A DNA stretch of 64,000 nucleotides from OCS155 cluster bacterium AG-426-D23 (GTDB lineage: Bacteria > Actinomycetota > Acidimicrobiia > Actinomarinales > Actinomarinaceae). The stretch lies in the NCBI GenBank assembly GCA_003213165.1, contig QCNO01000002.1:1-64000 (forward strand), read 5' to 3'. Numbering within the stretch: position 1 is the stretch's first letter; every line of letters begins with the position of its first letter. Made by a program: the position numbers and the translations under genes. Under the pieces are notes generated by a model. That model was not told the DNA's origin. It worked only from the letters and a program-made list of their open reading frames with translations, and searched no databases. Positions 1 to 9,298 of the stretch are shown piece after piece.

Positions 1-173
1 ATATTGTTTAATACAGCCAGCCAATCTTTATCTGACGTTAATGCAAAACCAAGCATTCCCCTGAAAAAATTAATTACAAGATACGATGTAGCAATAGTTA
101 AAGCTGCAGATCCGACAGATGAGAACAAGCTCTCCTGTAATGACTTTGCGGTCTTTTTAATTAAATCAACCAT
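1..173 (-). CDS. aapM: Amino-acid ABC transporter permease, second subunit (5' part only)
   Basis: The gene runs off the left edge, so only about 57 N-terminal residues are visible, beginning MVDLIKKTAKSLQESLFSSV and leading into a hydrophobic stretch. Its ATG overlaps the stop of the preceding permease by one base (TAATG), which predicts translational coupling. In polar amino-acid importers of the Aap/Bzt family two permeases are encoded side by side after the binding protein, so this position points to the AapM/BztC partner. The sequence seen is too short to prove the family on its own; the call rests on position, the N-terminal pattern and the coupled start. Confidence 0.7.
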   Translation of the reverse strand, partial: MVDLIKKTAKSLQESLFSSVGSAALTIATSYLVINFFRGMLGFALTSDKDWLAVLNN

Positions 174-1972
174 TACCTCTCCACTATTTTCATTTTTCTA
201 TTGTAGTAATTAATTATTGTTGAAATAGTCAAGCTTACTGTACTGTAAAACGCCATCCAGATTAAAAATACTGGCAAAGTCTGACCTTCTTGGTTGTAAA
301 GGGTTTGCCCCACAGCAACAATTTCTGGATATGCAACAGCTATACCTAAAGACGTGTTTTTTGCAAGGTTTAGATACTGATTGCCCATAGGTGGAAGCAT
401 TACCCTTATTGCCTGTGGTAAGACTATTAACCTTAATAGTGCACCTCGGCCTAACCCAAGAGAAAGACCTGCTTCAGACTGTCCTTTTGAAACTGCCATT
501 ATTCCAGCTCTAACAACTTCAGAAATGAATATTGCTGTATATAGAACAACCCCCAGCCAAATAGCGAAATAGCCTACTGAGAGACTCTTACCAAACCCAT
601 CAGCATATCTTTTAAACTTAGTAGTGCCAATTTGTTCTATTTTTGGTCTTGATAATTCTAGTGGTTTACTGTCTGTTACTCGAATATCGTATGTTTTTTC
701 GTTTATTTTTACAGTATCTCCCTGAGATACAAAAACTTCTTCGATTACACCTGTATACTTTGCATAAATGGATATCTGTTGATTCAAATCACCCTTTAAG
801 TCTTTTGCTGTAGCTTTTGCTATTACATCACCTTTTGTTACTTCTGTGCCGGGGACAGCAATCCAATCTATAATATCTGCTCTCTTCATACCATCCAGCT
901 GTGCATCTAATACAATTTTTGCCTCTGGGTTCCAATATAGTTTATTATTAACACCGTCAAAAAATTGAGGAACGCCCCAGTCTGCTTTAAAAACAATTTC
1001 ATCGCCAACTAGAAAATTAGAAAGCCCCATCCCTACAGAGGAAAACATTAAGACAACGACTAACAATACAATTATGACATTTAATATTATTTTAAAGTAA
1101 TCATCATCACTGTAAATTCCCTGAGCTTCTTCTGATTTTTTGCTATCTATAAACTTCTTTGTAGACCTGTAACCAATAAATACTGCAATTGAAGAGAAGA
1201 GTATCTGATAAAAAATTGCAGGCAAAAGGTCAACTCCTGTTGAAATATATCCTGCTAAGAATCCTATAACGCCCATAACTCGATATCCTCCATACCAGCC
1301 AGCGACCAGTAATCCAAAAAAGATACCAACTGACCAAAGAAAAGGCCTGGTTTCTCTACCCTCTCTTTCAAGAATTTGTACTCTCCACTTATAAATTTTG
1401 TTAGCCAAAATAAAAATGGCTAGTAAGTAAACCCAAAATAAATATGCTGTAGGTTGTCTGTTTAACCAAGGAAAGGCAATACCTTTTGCACTTACATGAA
1501 GATTGTAAGTTCCTACATCAAAAACTTCTAATCTAGGAAAAGTTAATACAAAAGCTTGGAAAAAGAAAATTTGTACTAATAGAGGAACGTTACGAACAAC
1601 TTCTAGTAAACCTGTAGAAGTTTTCTCTACTATATAGTTTTTTGATAAACGAGCAATACCAAGAAATGTACCCAAAAATGTTGCTGCAAATATACCTGTT
1701 ACTGTGACCCTTAACATATTGAGCATCCCGACCTGGATCATCTGTCGACCAGAATTAGGGAGAGTATACATTCCTTCTGCAATCGAAACTCCCGGCGTTT
1801 CTCCTAGCCATCCCCATGAAAAAGCAATATTAGTTTGTTCAAGATTTACGACTGCATTTTGGATATAGCTCCAGATTATATAAAGAAGACCTACTAAAAA
1901 TACTATTTGTGAAGCCCACTTAAGAAATACTACATTCCTAAAAAACGATAGTGTCTTAAGTGCATTTTTCAT
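173..1972 (-). CDS. aapQ: Amino-acid ABC transporter permease (AapQ/BztB type) with an inserted lipoyl-like domain
   Basis: Inner-membrane permease of a polar amino-acid ABC importer. The C-terminal third carries the hallmark segment around residues 460-530: YTAIFISEVVRAGI, then KGQSEAGLSLGLGRGALLRL (the EAA loop that contacts the ATPase), then LPQAIRVMLPP. At 599 residues it is well above the roughly 400 usual for AapQ. The excess includes residues about 360-430, which read like a lipoyl/biotinyl barrel-sandwich half-repeat pair: IIDWIAVPGTEVTKGDVIA, then YTGVIEEVFVSQGDTVKIN. The lysine motifs used for lipoyl or biotin attachment (DKA, MKM) are absent. The insertion sits just before the conserved membrane helix, in a loop that should be extracytoplasmic. 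The gene follows the binding-protein gene and is coupled to the next permease. Confidence 0.9.
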   Translation of the reverse strand: MKNALKTLSFFRNVVFLKWASQIVFLVGLLYIIWSYIQNAVVNLEQTNIAFSWGWLGETPGVSIAEGMYTLPNSGRQMIQVGMLNMLRVTVTGIFAATFLGTFLGIARLSKNYIVEKTSTGLLEVVRNVPLLVQIFFFQAFVLTFPRLEVFDVGTYNLHVSAKGIAFPWLNRQPTAYLFWVYLLAIFILANKIYKWRVQILEREGRETRPFLWSVGIFFGLLVAGWYGGYRVMGVIGFLAGYISTGVDLLPAIFYQILFSSIAVFIGYRSTKKFIDSKKSEEAQGIYSDDDYFKIILNVIIVLLVVVLMFSSVGMGLSNFLVGDEIVFKADWGVPQFFDGVNNKLYWNPEAKIVLDAQLDGMKRADIIDWIAVPGTEVTKGDVIAKATAKDLKGDLNQQISIYAKYTGVIEEVFVSQGDTVKINEKTYDIRVTDSKPLELSRPKIEQIGTTKFKRYADGFGKSLSVGYFAIWLGVVLYTAIFISEVVRAGIMAVSKGQSEAGLSLGLGRGALLRLIVLPQAIRVMLPPMGNQYLNLAKNTSLGIAVAYPEIVAVGQTLYNQEGQTLPVFLIWMAFYSTVSLTISTIINYYNRKMKIVER

Positions 1973-2008
1973 AAATAAATCCTATCAGAAATATTTTTCT
2001 TATTCAAA

Positions 2009-2035
2009 GTAAAAGGGGCTAAAAGCCCCTTTTAC
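2009..2035 (-). terminator. Strong hairpin between binding-protein and permease genes
   Basis: A perfect 12-bp inverted repeat (GTAAAAGGGGCT / AGCCCCTTTTAC) with a 3-base loop lies 20 bases after the binding-protein stop codon. On the transcribed strand it is followed by only a weak, interrupted U-rich stretch, so it may act as a partial terminator or a 3'-end stabiliser. Either role would give more binding protein than permease, the usual stoichiometry of such operons. Confidence 0.7.
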
Positions 2036-2055
2036 TAATTATAAATAGGTAAAAA

Positions 2056-3135
2056 TTACCTTGCTGGTGGTGCGTAAACTAATCCGCCTTCTGTCCAGCG
2101 AGCGTTAGCTCCACCTTCTCTGTAGAGACCTAATGGATTTAAGTTTCTTGAGAAGATTTCATCGTAGTTACCAATTTGTTTTACAACGTTGTAATACGCA
2201 TCGGCACTAAGACCCATCTTTGTTTGAAGCTCTCCGTCATTCTTACCAAATAATCTACCCATTTCTGGTGCAGCATCATAATCAAATGAATCGATGTTAG
2301 CTCTTGTAACTCCGTACTCATCTGCAATGATTGTTGCATAAACAGTCCAGTTAATGATGTCAGCCCATTGGCTATCATTTGATCTGTATGTTGGACCTAA
2401 TGGTTCTTTTGAAATTGGTGATTGTGGGAAAATTGCCCAGTCATTAAGAGCGTCATTGACTGCTCTTCTACCAACTAATCCTGAACCGTCAGTTGTAACA
2501 ATATCACACTCACCAGCAATGAACTTGTCAATTGCCTCTGAGAATGCTTCAACTGTAACAAGCTCAATTGTGGCTCCTACAAGTCCAGCACCTTCTGTAA
2601 TATTCTTTTCTGTGGTTGTACCAGCATTTGTACATACTCTTAGTCCGTCAATATCAGCAAGAGTTGAAGATGATGAAAGTCCATCAGAAACTCTTCCCAT
2701 TAATTGCTGACCGTCAAAGTAAGTTGTTGGTCCAAAATCATTACCAAGCTCTGTGTCTCGGCTTTGAGTCCAAGTTGTGTTTCTTATCAACACATCAACT
2801 TCTCCAGCGCTAAGTGCTGTAAATCTTTCAGCTGCAGTGAGTTGTTTAAATTCAACTTTACTGTAATCACCGAAGATAGCAGCAGCAACTGCATAACAGT
2901 AGTCAACGTCGAATCCTGAATAAGAACCGTCGTCCCCTACTTCAGTGAATCCAGTTGCACCTGTGCTAACACCGCACTTAAGGAAGCCTCTTTCTTGAAC
3001 TTGTTCAAGCGTTGACTCGCCTTCGTGGTCATGTTCTTCTTCAGTAGCCTCAACAGCTGCTTCGTCAGTTGTGTCTCCACAAGCAACGATAACCATTGCG
3101 AATACTAAAAGAAAAACAATTGCTTTTTTATTCAA
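2056..3135 (-). CDS. aapJ: Polar amino-acid ABC transporter substrate-binding lipoprotein
   Basis: Extracytoplasmic solute receptor (SBP_bac_3 family, AapJ/BztA subgroup) that delivers amino acids to the permeases encoded next to it. The start is TTG with a strong AGGAG eight bases upstream. A lipoprotein signal peptide ends in VIVAC (Cys19), followed by an acidic linker that includes HDHEGE. Typical family segments are VQERGFLKCGVSTGATGF, GSYSGFDVDYCYAVAAAIFG, ERFTALSAGEVDVLIRNTTW and VTTDGSGL. The length of 359 residues is normal. In proteobacteria this subgroup is periplasmic and soluble; here it is lipid-anchored, as expected for a bacterium without an outer membrane. Substrate specificity cannot be read from the sequence. 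Confidence 0.95.
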   Translation of the reverse strand: MNKKAIVFLLVFAMVIVACGDTTDEAAVEATEEEHDHEGESTLEQVQERGFLKCGVSTGATGFTEVGDDGSYSGFDVDYCYAVAAAIFGDYSKVEFKQLTAAERFTALSAGEVDVLIRNTTWTQSRDTELGNDFGPTTYFDGQQLMGRVSDGLSSSSTLADIDGLRVCTNAGTTTEKNITEGAGLVGATIELVTVEAFSEAIDKFIAGECDIVTTDGSGLVGRRAVNDALNDWAIFPQSPISKEPLGPTYRSNDSQWADIINWTVYATIIADEYGVTRANIDSFDYDAAPEMGRLFGKNDGELQTKMGLSADAYYNVVKQIGNYDEIFSRNLNPLGLYREGGANARWTEGGLVYAPPAR

Positions 3136-3191
3136 TGTTTATCTCCTTTTAATTAAAAGTAGACAGCCTCTTTAGAGGCCGTATGTATTTA

Positions 3192-3220
3192 AATTTAATA
3201 TAGTTAGGATTTTGTATCAA
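3192..3220 (-). promoter_or_regulatory. Candidate sigma70-type promoter of the amino-acid importer operon
   Basis: TTGATA (3215-3220) and TAAATT (3192-3197) on the minus strand are separated by exactly 17 bases. Between this and the TTG start the leader contains a 6-bp hairpin (GCCTCT TT AGAGGC, 3166-3179). In so AT-rich a region chance matches are common, hence modest confidence. Confidence 0.4.
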
Positions 3221-3335
3221 TGAAAAAAACCTTAAAAATACAAAAAATTTGCAATTTAAATGAAATTCGCTAAGAAACTTGTTCTTATTAGTAAAAACTT
3301 AGGTTATCATTTTATGTTGTATCTAAGGAGAAAAA

Positions 3336-4607
3336 TTGTCCACTACCGTAGTTCTCGGAGCCCAGTGGGGAGATGAAGGTAAGGGTAAAGTCACAGATTT
3401 TTTTGCTTCAACAGCCGATTTTGTCGTCAGATTTCAAGGTGGAAACAATGCTGGTCATACAATTGTGGTTGGAGATGACAAAATTGCATTATCCTTAACA
3501 CCATCAGGAGTGCTTTATCCTGATTGTACCCCGGTAATCGGCTCGGGTTGTGTTGTTGATCTTGGGTTCTTAAAAGAAGAACTCAAAATGCTAAACAAAA
3601 AAAATATTAATACTGATAAATTAGTGATTTCACCAAATGCACATGTAATAATGCCATATCATAAATTACTTGATGAGCTTATAGAAGAAAGCTTAGGAGA
3701 AAACAAAATCGGAACAACAAAAAAGGGGATTGGACCGTGTTATGCAGATAAAATTCAAAGAAAAGGAATAAGAATCCAAGATCTATTAGATAAAACGAAT
3801 TTAGAAATAAAAATTAGACAAAATGTAGATGATGTAAACCTAACTCTTACAAAAATCTATAACCAGCCTCCACTGATAGCTGACGAGATTATTGACGAGT
3901 TTAGTGCCTACAAAGATATTGTAACTAGCCATGTAGCAGACACATCTTTATTAATCGCAAATGCAATGAAAAATAAAAAAACAATTTTATTTGAGGGAGC
4001 TCAAGGAACTTTATTAGATATTGACCATGGAACGTATCCTTTTGTAACAAGCTCAAATACTTCCTCTGGCAATGCAGCTATTGGTTCAGGCATAGGCCCT
4101 AAAAATCTAGATAAAATCGTTGGTGTAACAAAAGCATATATTTCTCGTGTTGGTAGTGGTCCTTTTATTACAGAACAAAAAAACGAAATTGGTGACTATT
4201 TAATAGAAAAGGGAGCAGAGTTTGGTGTAGTTACCGGAAGAAGGAGAAGATGTGGATGGCTTGATTTAATCTCTCTAAAATACTCAGCAAGAGTTAACTC
4301 TTTAACAGAACTTTTTATCACTAAACTTGATGTGCTTTCAGGCCTTGAAGAATTAAAGCTTTGTGTAGGTTACAAAAATAACGGCGAAGTTATTACAGAC
4401 TATCCATATGATCAAAACATCTTAAATTCAGCTGAGCCGGTGTATGAAATCTTTGATGGTTGGATGGATGACATTTCAACAGTTAAGTCCTATGAAGATT
4501 TACCAGATAATGCAAAAAGTTATATAAAAGCAATTCAAACCTTTATAGATGTACCCATTACGTTTATCTCTGTTGGACCAGAGAGAACAGAAAATATAAT
4601 AATTTAA
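3336..4607 (+). CDS. purA: Adenylosuccinate synthetase
   Basis: Catalyses IMP + aspartate + GTP to adenylosuccinate, the first committed step to AMP. The start is TTG, with AAGGAG nine bases upstream. The N-terminal GTP-binding signature GAQWGDEGKGKV spans residues 8-19 (catalytic Asp13), and GGNNAGHT (His41) follows. Further family blocks are GTTKKGIGPCYADK, LFEGAQGTLLDIDHGTYPFV and TGRRRRCGWLDL. The length of 423 residues is normal. It abuts purB with no gap, so the two enzymes of the AMP branch are co-transcribed. Confidence 0.98.
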   Translation: MSTTVVLGAQWGDEGKGKVTDFFASTADFVVRFQGGNNAGHTIVVGDDKIALSLTPSGVLYPDCTPVIGSGCVVDLGFLKEELKMLNKKNINTDKLVISPNAHVIMPYHKLLDELIEESLGENKIGTTKKGIGPCYADKIQRKGIRIQDLLDKTNLEIKIRQNVDDVNLTLTKIYNQPPLIADEIIDEFSAYKDIVTSHVADTSLLIANAMKNKKTILFEGAQGTLLDIDHGTYPFVTSSNTSSGNAAIGSGIGPKNLDKIVGVTKAYISRVGSGPFITEQKNEIGDYLIEKGAEFGVVTGRRRRCGWLDLISLKYSARVNSLTELFITKLDVLSGLEELKLCVGYKNNGEVITDYPYDQNILNSAEPVYEIFDGWMDDISTVKSYEDLPDNAKSYIKAIQTFIDVPITFISVGPERTENIII

Positions 4608-5870
4608 ATGATTGATAGATACATAAATAATAAAATTAATGCAATTTGGAATGATCAAAATAGATTTGATACATGGAAACTCATACAGGAGAAATATGTT
4701 GAAACTCTTGAAGAACTAAAAATAGCAGAAGCTGGTGTTGCAAAAAAAATTCGAAAGGCTGAAATTTCAAAAGAAGAAGTGTATAAACAAGAGAAGATTA
4801 CAAACCATGACTTAGCCTCATTTGTAGATATACTTCAAAAAAAAGTTGGTGAGGGTTCGAATTGGGTTCACTATGGTCTTACTAGTTCAGATATTGTAGA
4901 TAGTGCTAATAGTTTACTAATAATACAATCCATAGAAATAGCTCAAGAGTTGATTCTTAATTTGCTTAAAGAACTCAAATTAAAAGCAATAAAAAATAAA
5001 GATACCAAAATTATTGGCAGGACTCATGGAGTATACGCTGAAGAAACCTTTCTTGGTAATATTTTTGGAAACTGGTATCTAGAAATTAAAAGGTCTCTTG
5101 ATAGAGTTGAAAGAGCAAAAGTCTCAATTGCTTATGGAAAACTAAGTGGCCCTGTTGGTAACCACACAGTTGTTACAGAAGAAATGGAAGAAATAACACT
5201 TGAAAAACTTGGACTCAAACCTGAAATATTTGCAAGTCAAATCGTTAGCAGAGATAGATATGCTGAGGTATTTACTTCTCTCTCTATTCTGGCTTCAACC
5301 TACGAGAGAATCTCAACTAATTTAAGAAGTTATCAAAGATCAGAAATTTCTGAAATGTATGAACCATTTAAAGATGGGCAAAAAGGCTCTTCTGCAATGC
5401 CTCATAAAAAAAATCCTATAGGCAGCGAGAGAATTACTGGCCTTGCAAGAATTGTCAGGGGATACACATTAAGTGGCTTAGAGAATATGGTACTTTGGAA
5501 TGAAAGAGATATATCTAATTCTTCAGTGGAAAGGATTGCACTACCAGATTGTTTTAATTTAATTTGCTTCATGACTTCAGAACTAACTTCAATTATTAGT
5601 GACCTTGTCATCAATTATGAACAAATTGAAATCAATTTAAATAATGCTAAAAGTAAAACAATGAGTCAACAAATATTATCTCATCTTGTAAACGTTGGCA
5701 TTGATAGAGGAGAGGCTTACAAGGTAATTCAGGAAGAATCATTTAAAAACTCAAGTCCAGATGAATTTAAGACCAACCTCGAAAAACATTTCAATGTTGA
5801 ATTTCCTAATTTTGACACTCATGAAAATAAAAACATCAATGAAGAATTTTTTGAGGATAAATTAACTTAA
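4608..5870 (+). CDS. purB: Adenylosuccinate lyase
   Basis: Cleaves adenylosuccinate to AMP and fumarate, and SAICAR to AICAR, in purine synthesis. The ATG follows the purA stop immediately. The fumarase/ASL superfamily signature GSSAMPHKKNP is at about residues 259-269, inside the mobile catalytic loop. Other conserved blocks are VHYGLTSSDIVDSA near residue 85 and GRTHGVYAEETFLG near residue 140. The length of 420 residues is usual for the short bacterial form. Confidence 0.97.
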   Translation: MIDRYINNKINAIWNDQNRFDTWKLIQEKYVETLEELKIAEAGVAKKIRKAEISKEEVYKQEKITNHDLASFVDILQKKVGEGSNWVHYGLTSSDIVDSANSLLIIQSIEIAQELILNLLKELKLKAIKNKDTKIIGRTHGVYAEETFLGNIFGNWYLEIKRSLDRVERAKVSIAYGKLSGPVGNHTVVTEEMEEITLEKLGLKPEIFASQIVSRDRYAEVFTSLSILASTYERISTNLRSYQRSEISEMYEPFKDGQKGSSAMPHKKNPIGSERITGLARIVRGYTLSGLENMVLWNERDISNSSVERIALPDCFNLICFMTSELTSIISDLVINYEQIEINLNNAKSKTMSQQILSHLVNVGIDRGEAYKVIQEESFKNSSPDEFKTNLEKHFNVEFPNFDTHENKNINEEFFEDKLT

Positions 5871-5871
5871 T

Positions 5872-6552
5872 TTGGAAAATTTTAAAAACAAATTCATAGA
5901 GATTAAAGATGAAATTAAAAATCTCAATCCTAACAATGAATCAATCACAGATTCAGTAATTGCGCCGATATTTTTTGTTGTAAGTGCTAATTTTTTAGAA
6001 CTGAATCGAGCGATATACAGTACAGCAGCATTATTATCTGCAATTGTTATTTACAGAGTATTCAAAAAACAAAATTTAAAATATGTATTTTATGGTTTCA
6101 TCGGATCTTTAATTGCTTTGTTTATTGCCAGAATACAAGGAAGTGCATCTGGGTTTTTTCTCCCAGGAATTATTAGAGATGGCACAATAGCTTTTGTAGG
6201 AATTCTGTCAATCATAGTAGGTAGGCCTTTTACAATATATAGTTCAAAAGCTTTTAGAAATTGGCCAAAAGAATGGTACTTACATAAAAAAGTAAAGCCA
6301 GCGTACACTTTGGTGGCTATTATCTGGACATTTTATCTTTTAATAAAGGCAGGTTTACAGATTTACTTTTACAACAACCCAGAAATTCTTATAGTAATAA
6401 AACTTGCAACTTCTAATCAAAGTACTCTCATTTTGTTAGTTGTTACATATATTGTTGGTCAAAAAAGACTACAGAAATTAAATGGGCCAAGTGTGGACGA
6501 ATTTATCAACAACACACCTGAACCATGGACAAGTCAACAAAAAGGATTTTGA
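5872..6552 (+). CDS. DUF3159 family membrane protein
   Basis: A 226-residue integral membrane protein with about five hydrophobic segments and a hydrophilic tail ending in PEPWTSQQKGF. The central FIARIQGSASGFFLPGII and the motif VGRPFTIYSS fit the actinobacterial DUF3159 family, whose biochemical function is unknown. The start is TTG, two bases after purB. It lies between purB and a mechanosensitive-channel gene, all on the same strand with tight spacing. I recognise the family but know of no assigned role. Confidence 0.75.
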   Translation: MENFKNKFIEIKDEIKNLNPNNESITDSVIAPIFFVVSANFLELNRAIYSTAALLSAIVIYRVFKKQNLKYVFYGFIGSLIALFIARIQGSASGFFLPGIIRDGTIAFVGILSIIVGRPFTIYSSKAFRNWPKEWYLHKKVKPAYTLVAIIWTFYLLIKAGLQIYFYNNPEILIVIKLATSNQSTLILLVVTYIVGQKRLQKLNGPSVDEFINNTPEPWTSQQKGF

Positions 6553-6567
6553 GGTTATTATTAAAAC

Positions 6568-7788
6568 ATGGATAATTTACTAAATTCGGAAGCAACAACC
6601 ACTTTAATTCTATTAGGGATATTGATTGTTTCTTATGGAATTTTAAGATCTATTTTTTTTCCAGCTGTAAAAAAATTAGCAAATAGGACATCAACGTTTA
6701 TTGATGATTTATTTCTTGATAAAAAATTTTTAAATAGGCTCTCCTATGTAGTAGTTTTTATCATCTTCAATATATTGACCGCAACACCAGAATTTAGTAC
6801 TGACCTGTTTAGTAATGTTATTGTTTCGAGACTAATAGATGCTACATTTGCACTATTGGTCGGATTGACGATTTTAGAAGTCTTAAGCGTTTTCAATAAA
6901 ATTTCTGAAAAAATTGATGTTTTAAAAGATAGACCAATAAAAGGTTATATCCAAATTCTCAAAATAATTATCTCTGCTTTTGTGGTGATTATTATTTTTG
7001 CAATCGTAACTGGACAGTCTGTAGCTTATTACATAAGTGGACTTGGTGCACTTACAGCTGTTTTGCTATTAGTTTTTCAAGATACAATTTTGTCATTTGT
7101 GGCTTCAGTTCAAATAGGTCAAAATGACATAATCAAAATCGGAGACTGGATTGAAGTTCCAGAATTTGGAGCAGACGGTGATGTGGTAGACATTGCACTT
7201 CATACTGTAAAAGTTCAAAACTGGGATAAAACAATAACAACAATTCCAACATCAAAAATTGTAAATACTTCAGTTAAGAATTGGAGGGCAATGTCTGAGT
7301 ATGGTGGAAGAAGAATCAAAAGATCTTTACTTATAGATATTTCAAGTATCAAATTTTTAACGCCCAAAGAAATTTCAGAATTAGAGAAATTAGCACCGTT
7401 AAAAGAATATATATCTTTTAAAAATAATGAATTATCTGAATTTAATGCTTCTATTGAAAATCCAGATAACAATATTGAAACTAGAAAATTGACAAATATA
7501 GGTACTTACAGAGCATATATTGAAAGCTATTTGAAACAAAATTCAAACTTAAATACTGAAACTATGACATTCCTTGTTCGACAACTTCCTTCATCTCCAG
7601 AGGGTGTGCCGTTAGAAATCTATACATTCACAAAAACTACTGAATGGGAGGCATATGAGAAAATTCAGTCTGATATCTTTGATCACTTATTTGCTATTCT
7701 TCCAAAATTTGGCCTAAGAGTTTTTCAGAATGGACTGCTTGAAGCTGTAGCTGTTAAAAACTTGCCTTTTAATCAGTTAGACGAATAA
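6568..7788 (+). CDS. MscS-family mechanosensitive channel (YbdG-like)
   Basis: Membrane channel expected to open under osmotic downshock. Several N-terminal helices are followed by a pore-lining segment (SGLGALTAVLLLVFQDTILS, about residues 154-173) and the beta domain with NDIIKIGDWIEVPEFGADGD. The run KVQNWDKTITTIP, then KNWRAMSEYGGRRIKRS, is characteristic of the YbdG/MscM miniconductance branch rather than MscS itself. The length of 406 residues matches that branch. Its 3' end overlaps the convergent lnt gene by 12 bases. Confidence 0.88.
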   Translation: MDNLLNSEATTTLILLGILIVSYGILRSIFFPAVKKLANRTSTFIDDLFLDKKFLNRLSYVVVFIIFNILTATPEFSTDLFSNVIVSRLIDATFALLVGLTILEVLSVFNKISEKIDVLKDRPIKGYIQILKIIISAFVVIIIFAIVTGQSVAYYISGLGALTAVLLLVFQDTILSFVASVQIGQNDIIKIGDWIEVPEFGADGDVVDIALHTVKVQNWDKTITTIPTSKIVNTSVKNWRAMSEYGGRRIKRSLLIDISSIKFLTPKEISELEKLAPLKEYISFKNNELSEFNASIENPDNNIETRKLTNIGTYRAYIESYLKQNSNLNTETMTFLVRQLPSSPEGVPLEIYTFTKTTEWEAYEKIQSDIFDHLFAILPKFGLRVFQNGLLEAVAVKNLPFNQLDE

Positions 7789-9261
7789 TTTTTTTCTAAA
7801 AACAATAAGCCCAAATATTATAAAAATATAATTTAAATAATTTCCATATCTGCTGTAAGGAGTTTCTTTCTGTTTTGCCTCAAGTCTTTCAGTAAGTACT
7901 CCTGTTTCAAATAATTTAGTTTTAGCAACCACTTTTCCTTTATGATCTATAAATGCTGATTTACCAGTTATAGCCGCATGTACAATCGGTCTTCCGTTTG
8001 AAATTGCGTTTGCCCTAGACATTAATATAAATTGATCTGACATACCGCTTTCTCCATAACTTGCTTGGTTAGTAAGTATTACAACTAATTCTGCACCATC
8101 TTTGACACTGTTCCTGATATATCTTTGGAACGATCCTTCAAATGAGATAACAGTTGAAATTTTCGTATTATTTACTATAAATATTTTTTGACCATCACCC
8201 CTAATCATGTCACGTGGAACTAGTGCTAACGAAGGAATCCAGTCTAAATATTTTCTCAATGGAATATACTCTCCAAAAGGCACAGGGTGCTGTTTTAAAT
8301 ATTGATCTATAATCTCACCATTTTTATTTATAAAGACTCCATAATTTTCAAAATATTGATTTTGTATAGGTCTGTCTCCTCCTATTAAAAAATATGAATC
8401 TAGTCTCAAAGCTTCTGTAGCAATATCGTTTTGAACTCTAGTATGTATTCCGGGATCATTGTTAAATCCTGTTGAGCTCTCAGGCCAAACTACAAGATCA
8501 AAATTCCCATCAAGAGATTGTGTTTGAGTTAAATGGCTTTCATATATTTTTTGTCTTTCATTGCTACATCTATTTTTTGCACCAGGACACGGACTGTTTC
8601 CTTGAATGATTGCGATGTTTAGTTCTGATGCTCCTAATTGAACATCATCGTAATCAATATTAATAATTACAAGACTGAAAACGTATATTGAAATAACTAT
8701 TAAAGAAAATATCATATAATTTTTAAAATAATTTTTTTGATTGTTTTTTGAAAAGACACCAAGTGCAATTATTAAAGAAAAAGATTGTAGTAAAAGCGAT
8801 GATCCCGTTGGTCCAAAGCTTTCAAAAGACAGACGAGCATCTAGCATGAACCAACTATCTATAGGGCCAGTTAATAAAACCGTTGAGGGAAAACCCCAAG
8901 GAAAACCGCCAAATGGAAAATATGCTCTAATCAAATCAAAAATCGCTATAACTGACAACAATACATAGAAATTGTTATCAGATTTTGTATTTAGATAAGA
9001 AAACAGTTTTGCGAATATTCCATATATCAATCCCATTAAAATTGTTAGGGGAATCCATGCCTCAAGTCCTATTGATTGAATTCCCAATAAAATCACACCA
9101 TAGGTGATACTCCCAAATATAAACCCTGTTAAAAAAGGTTTTTCATCTGATAACAATGAATAGTAAAAAAAATACAATGCTGGAAAAATTAAGAACCAGA
9201 AGTCAAAAGGAGGAAAACTTAAAAAATATAGTATCCCTCCTAAGGATGCTCGTATTAACAT
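7777..9261 (-). CDS. lnt: Apolipoprotein N-acyltransferase homologue with Ser replacing the catalytic Cys
   Basis: Lnt transfers a fatty acid to the N-terminal Cys of lipoproteins. An N-terminal multi-helix membrane part is followed by a nitrilase-like domain. The first two catalytic residues are present: Glu261 in LVVWPESS and Lys323 in YLKQHPVPFGEYIP. The third position, Cys in the E. coli enzyme (ICYE), reads VISFE here: Ser373, codon TCA at 8143-8145. The rest of the fold is intact (RYIRNSVKDGAELVVILTNQ; MSRANAISNGRPIVHAAITG). As a nitrilase-fold thiol enzyme this may be inactive, altered in chemistry, or a paralogue of a true Lnt encoded elsewhere. The window encodes many lipoproteins, so acylation capacity matters. 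The start ATG is preceded by AGGAGGGATA-type sequence inside the reading region. Confidence 0.85.
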   Translation of the reverse strand: MLIRASLGGILYFLSFPPFDFWFLIFPALYFFYYSLLSDEKPFLTGFIFGSITYGVILLGIQSIGLEAWIPLTILMGLIYGIFAKLFSYLNTKSDNNFYVLLSVIAIFDLIRAYFPFGGFPWGFPSTVLLTGPIDSWFMLDARLSFESFGPTGSSLLLQSFSLIIALGVFSKNNQKNYFKNYMIFSLIVISIYVFSLVIINIDYDDVQLGASELNIAIIQGNSPCPGAKNRCSNERQKIYESHLTQTQSLDGNFDLVVWPESSTGFNNDPGIHTRVQNDIATEALRLDSYFLIGGDRPIQNQYFENYGVFINKNGEIIDQYLKQHPVPFGEYIPLRKYLDWIPSLALVPRDMIRGDGQKIFIVNNTKISTVISFEGSFQRYIRNSVKDGAELVVILTNQASYGESGMSDQFILMSRANAISNGRPIVHAAITGKSAFIDHKGKVVAKTKLFETGVLTERLEAKQKETPYSRYGNYLNYIFIIFGLIVFRKKLFV

Positions 9262-9298
9262 ATCTTTTTATGTTAATAATTAGACCTCATGAAATAAA

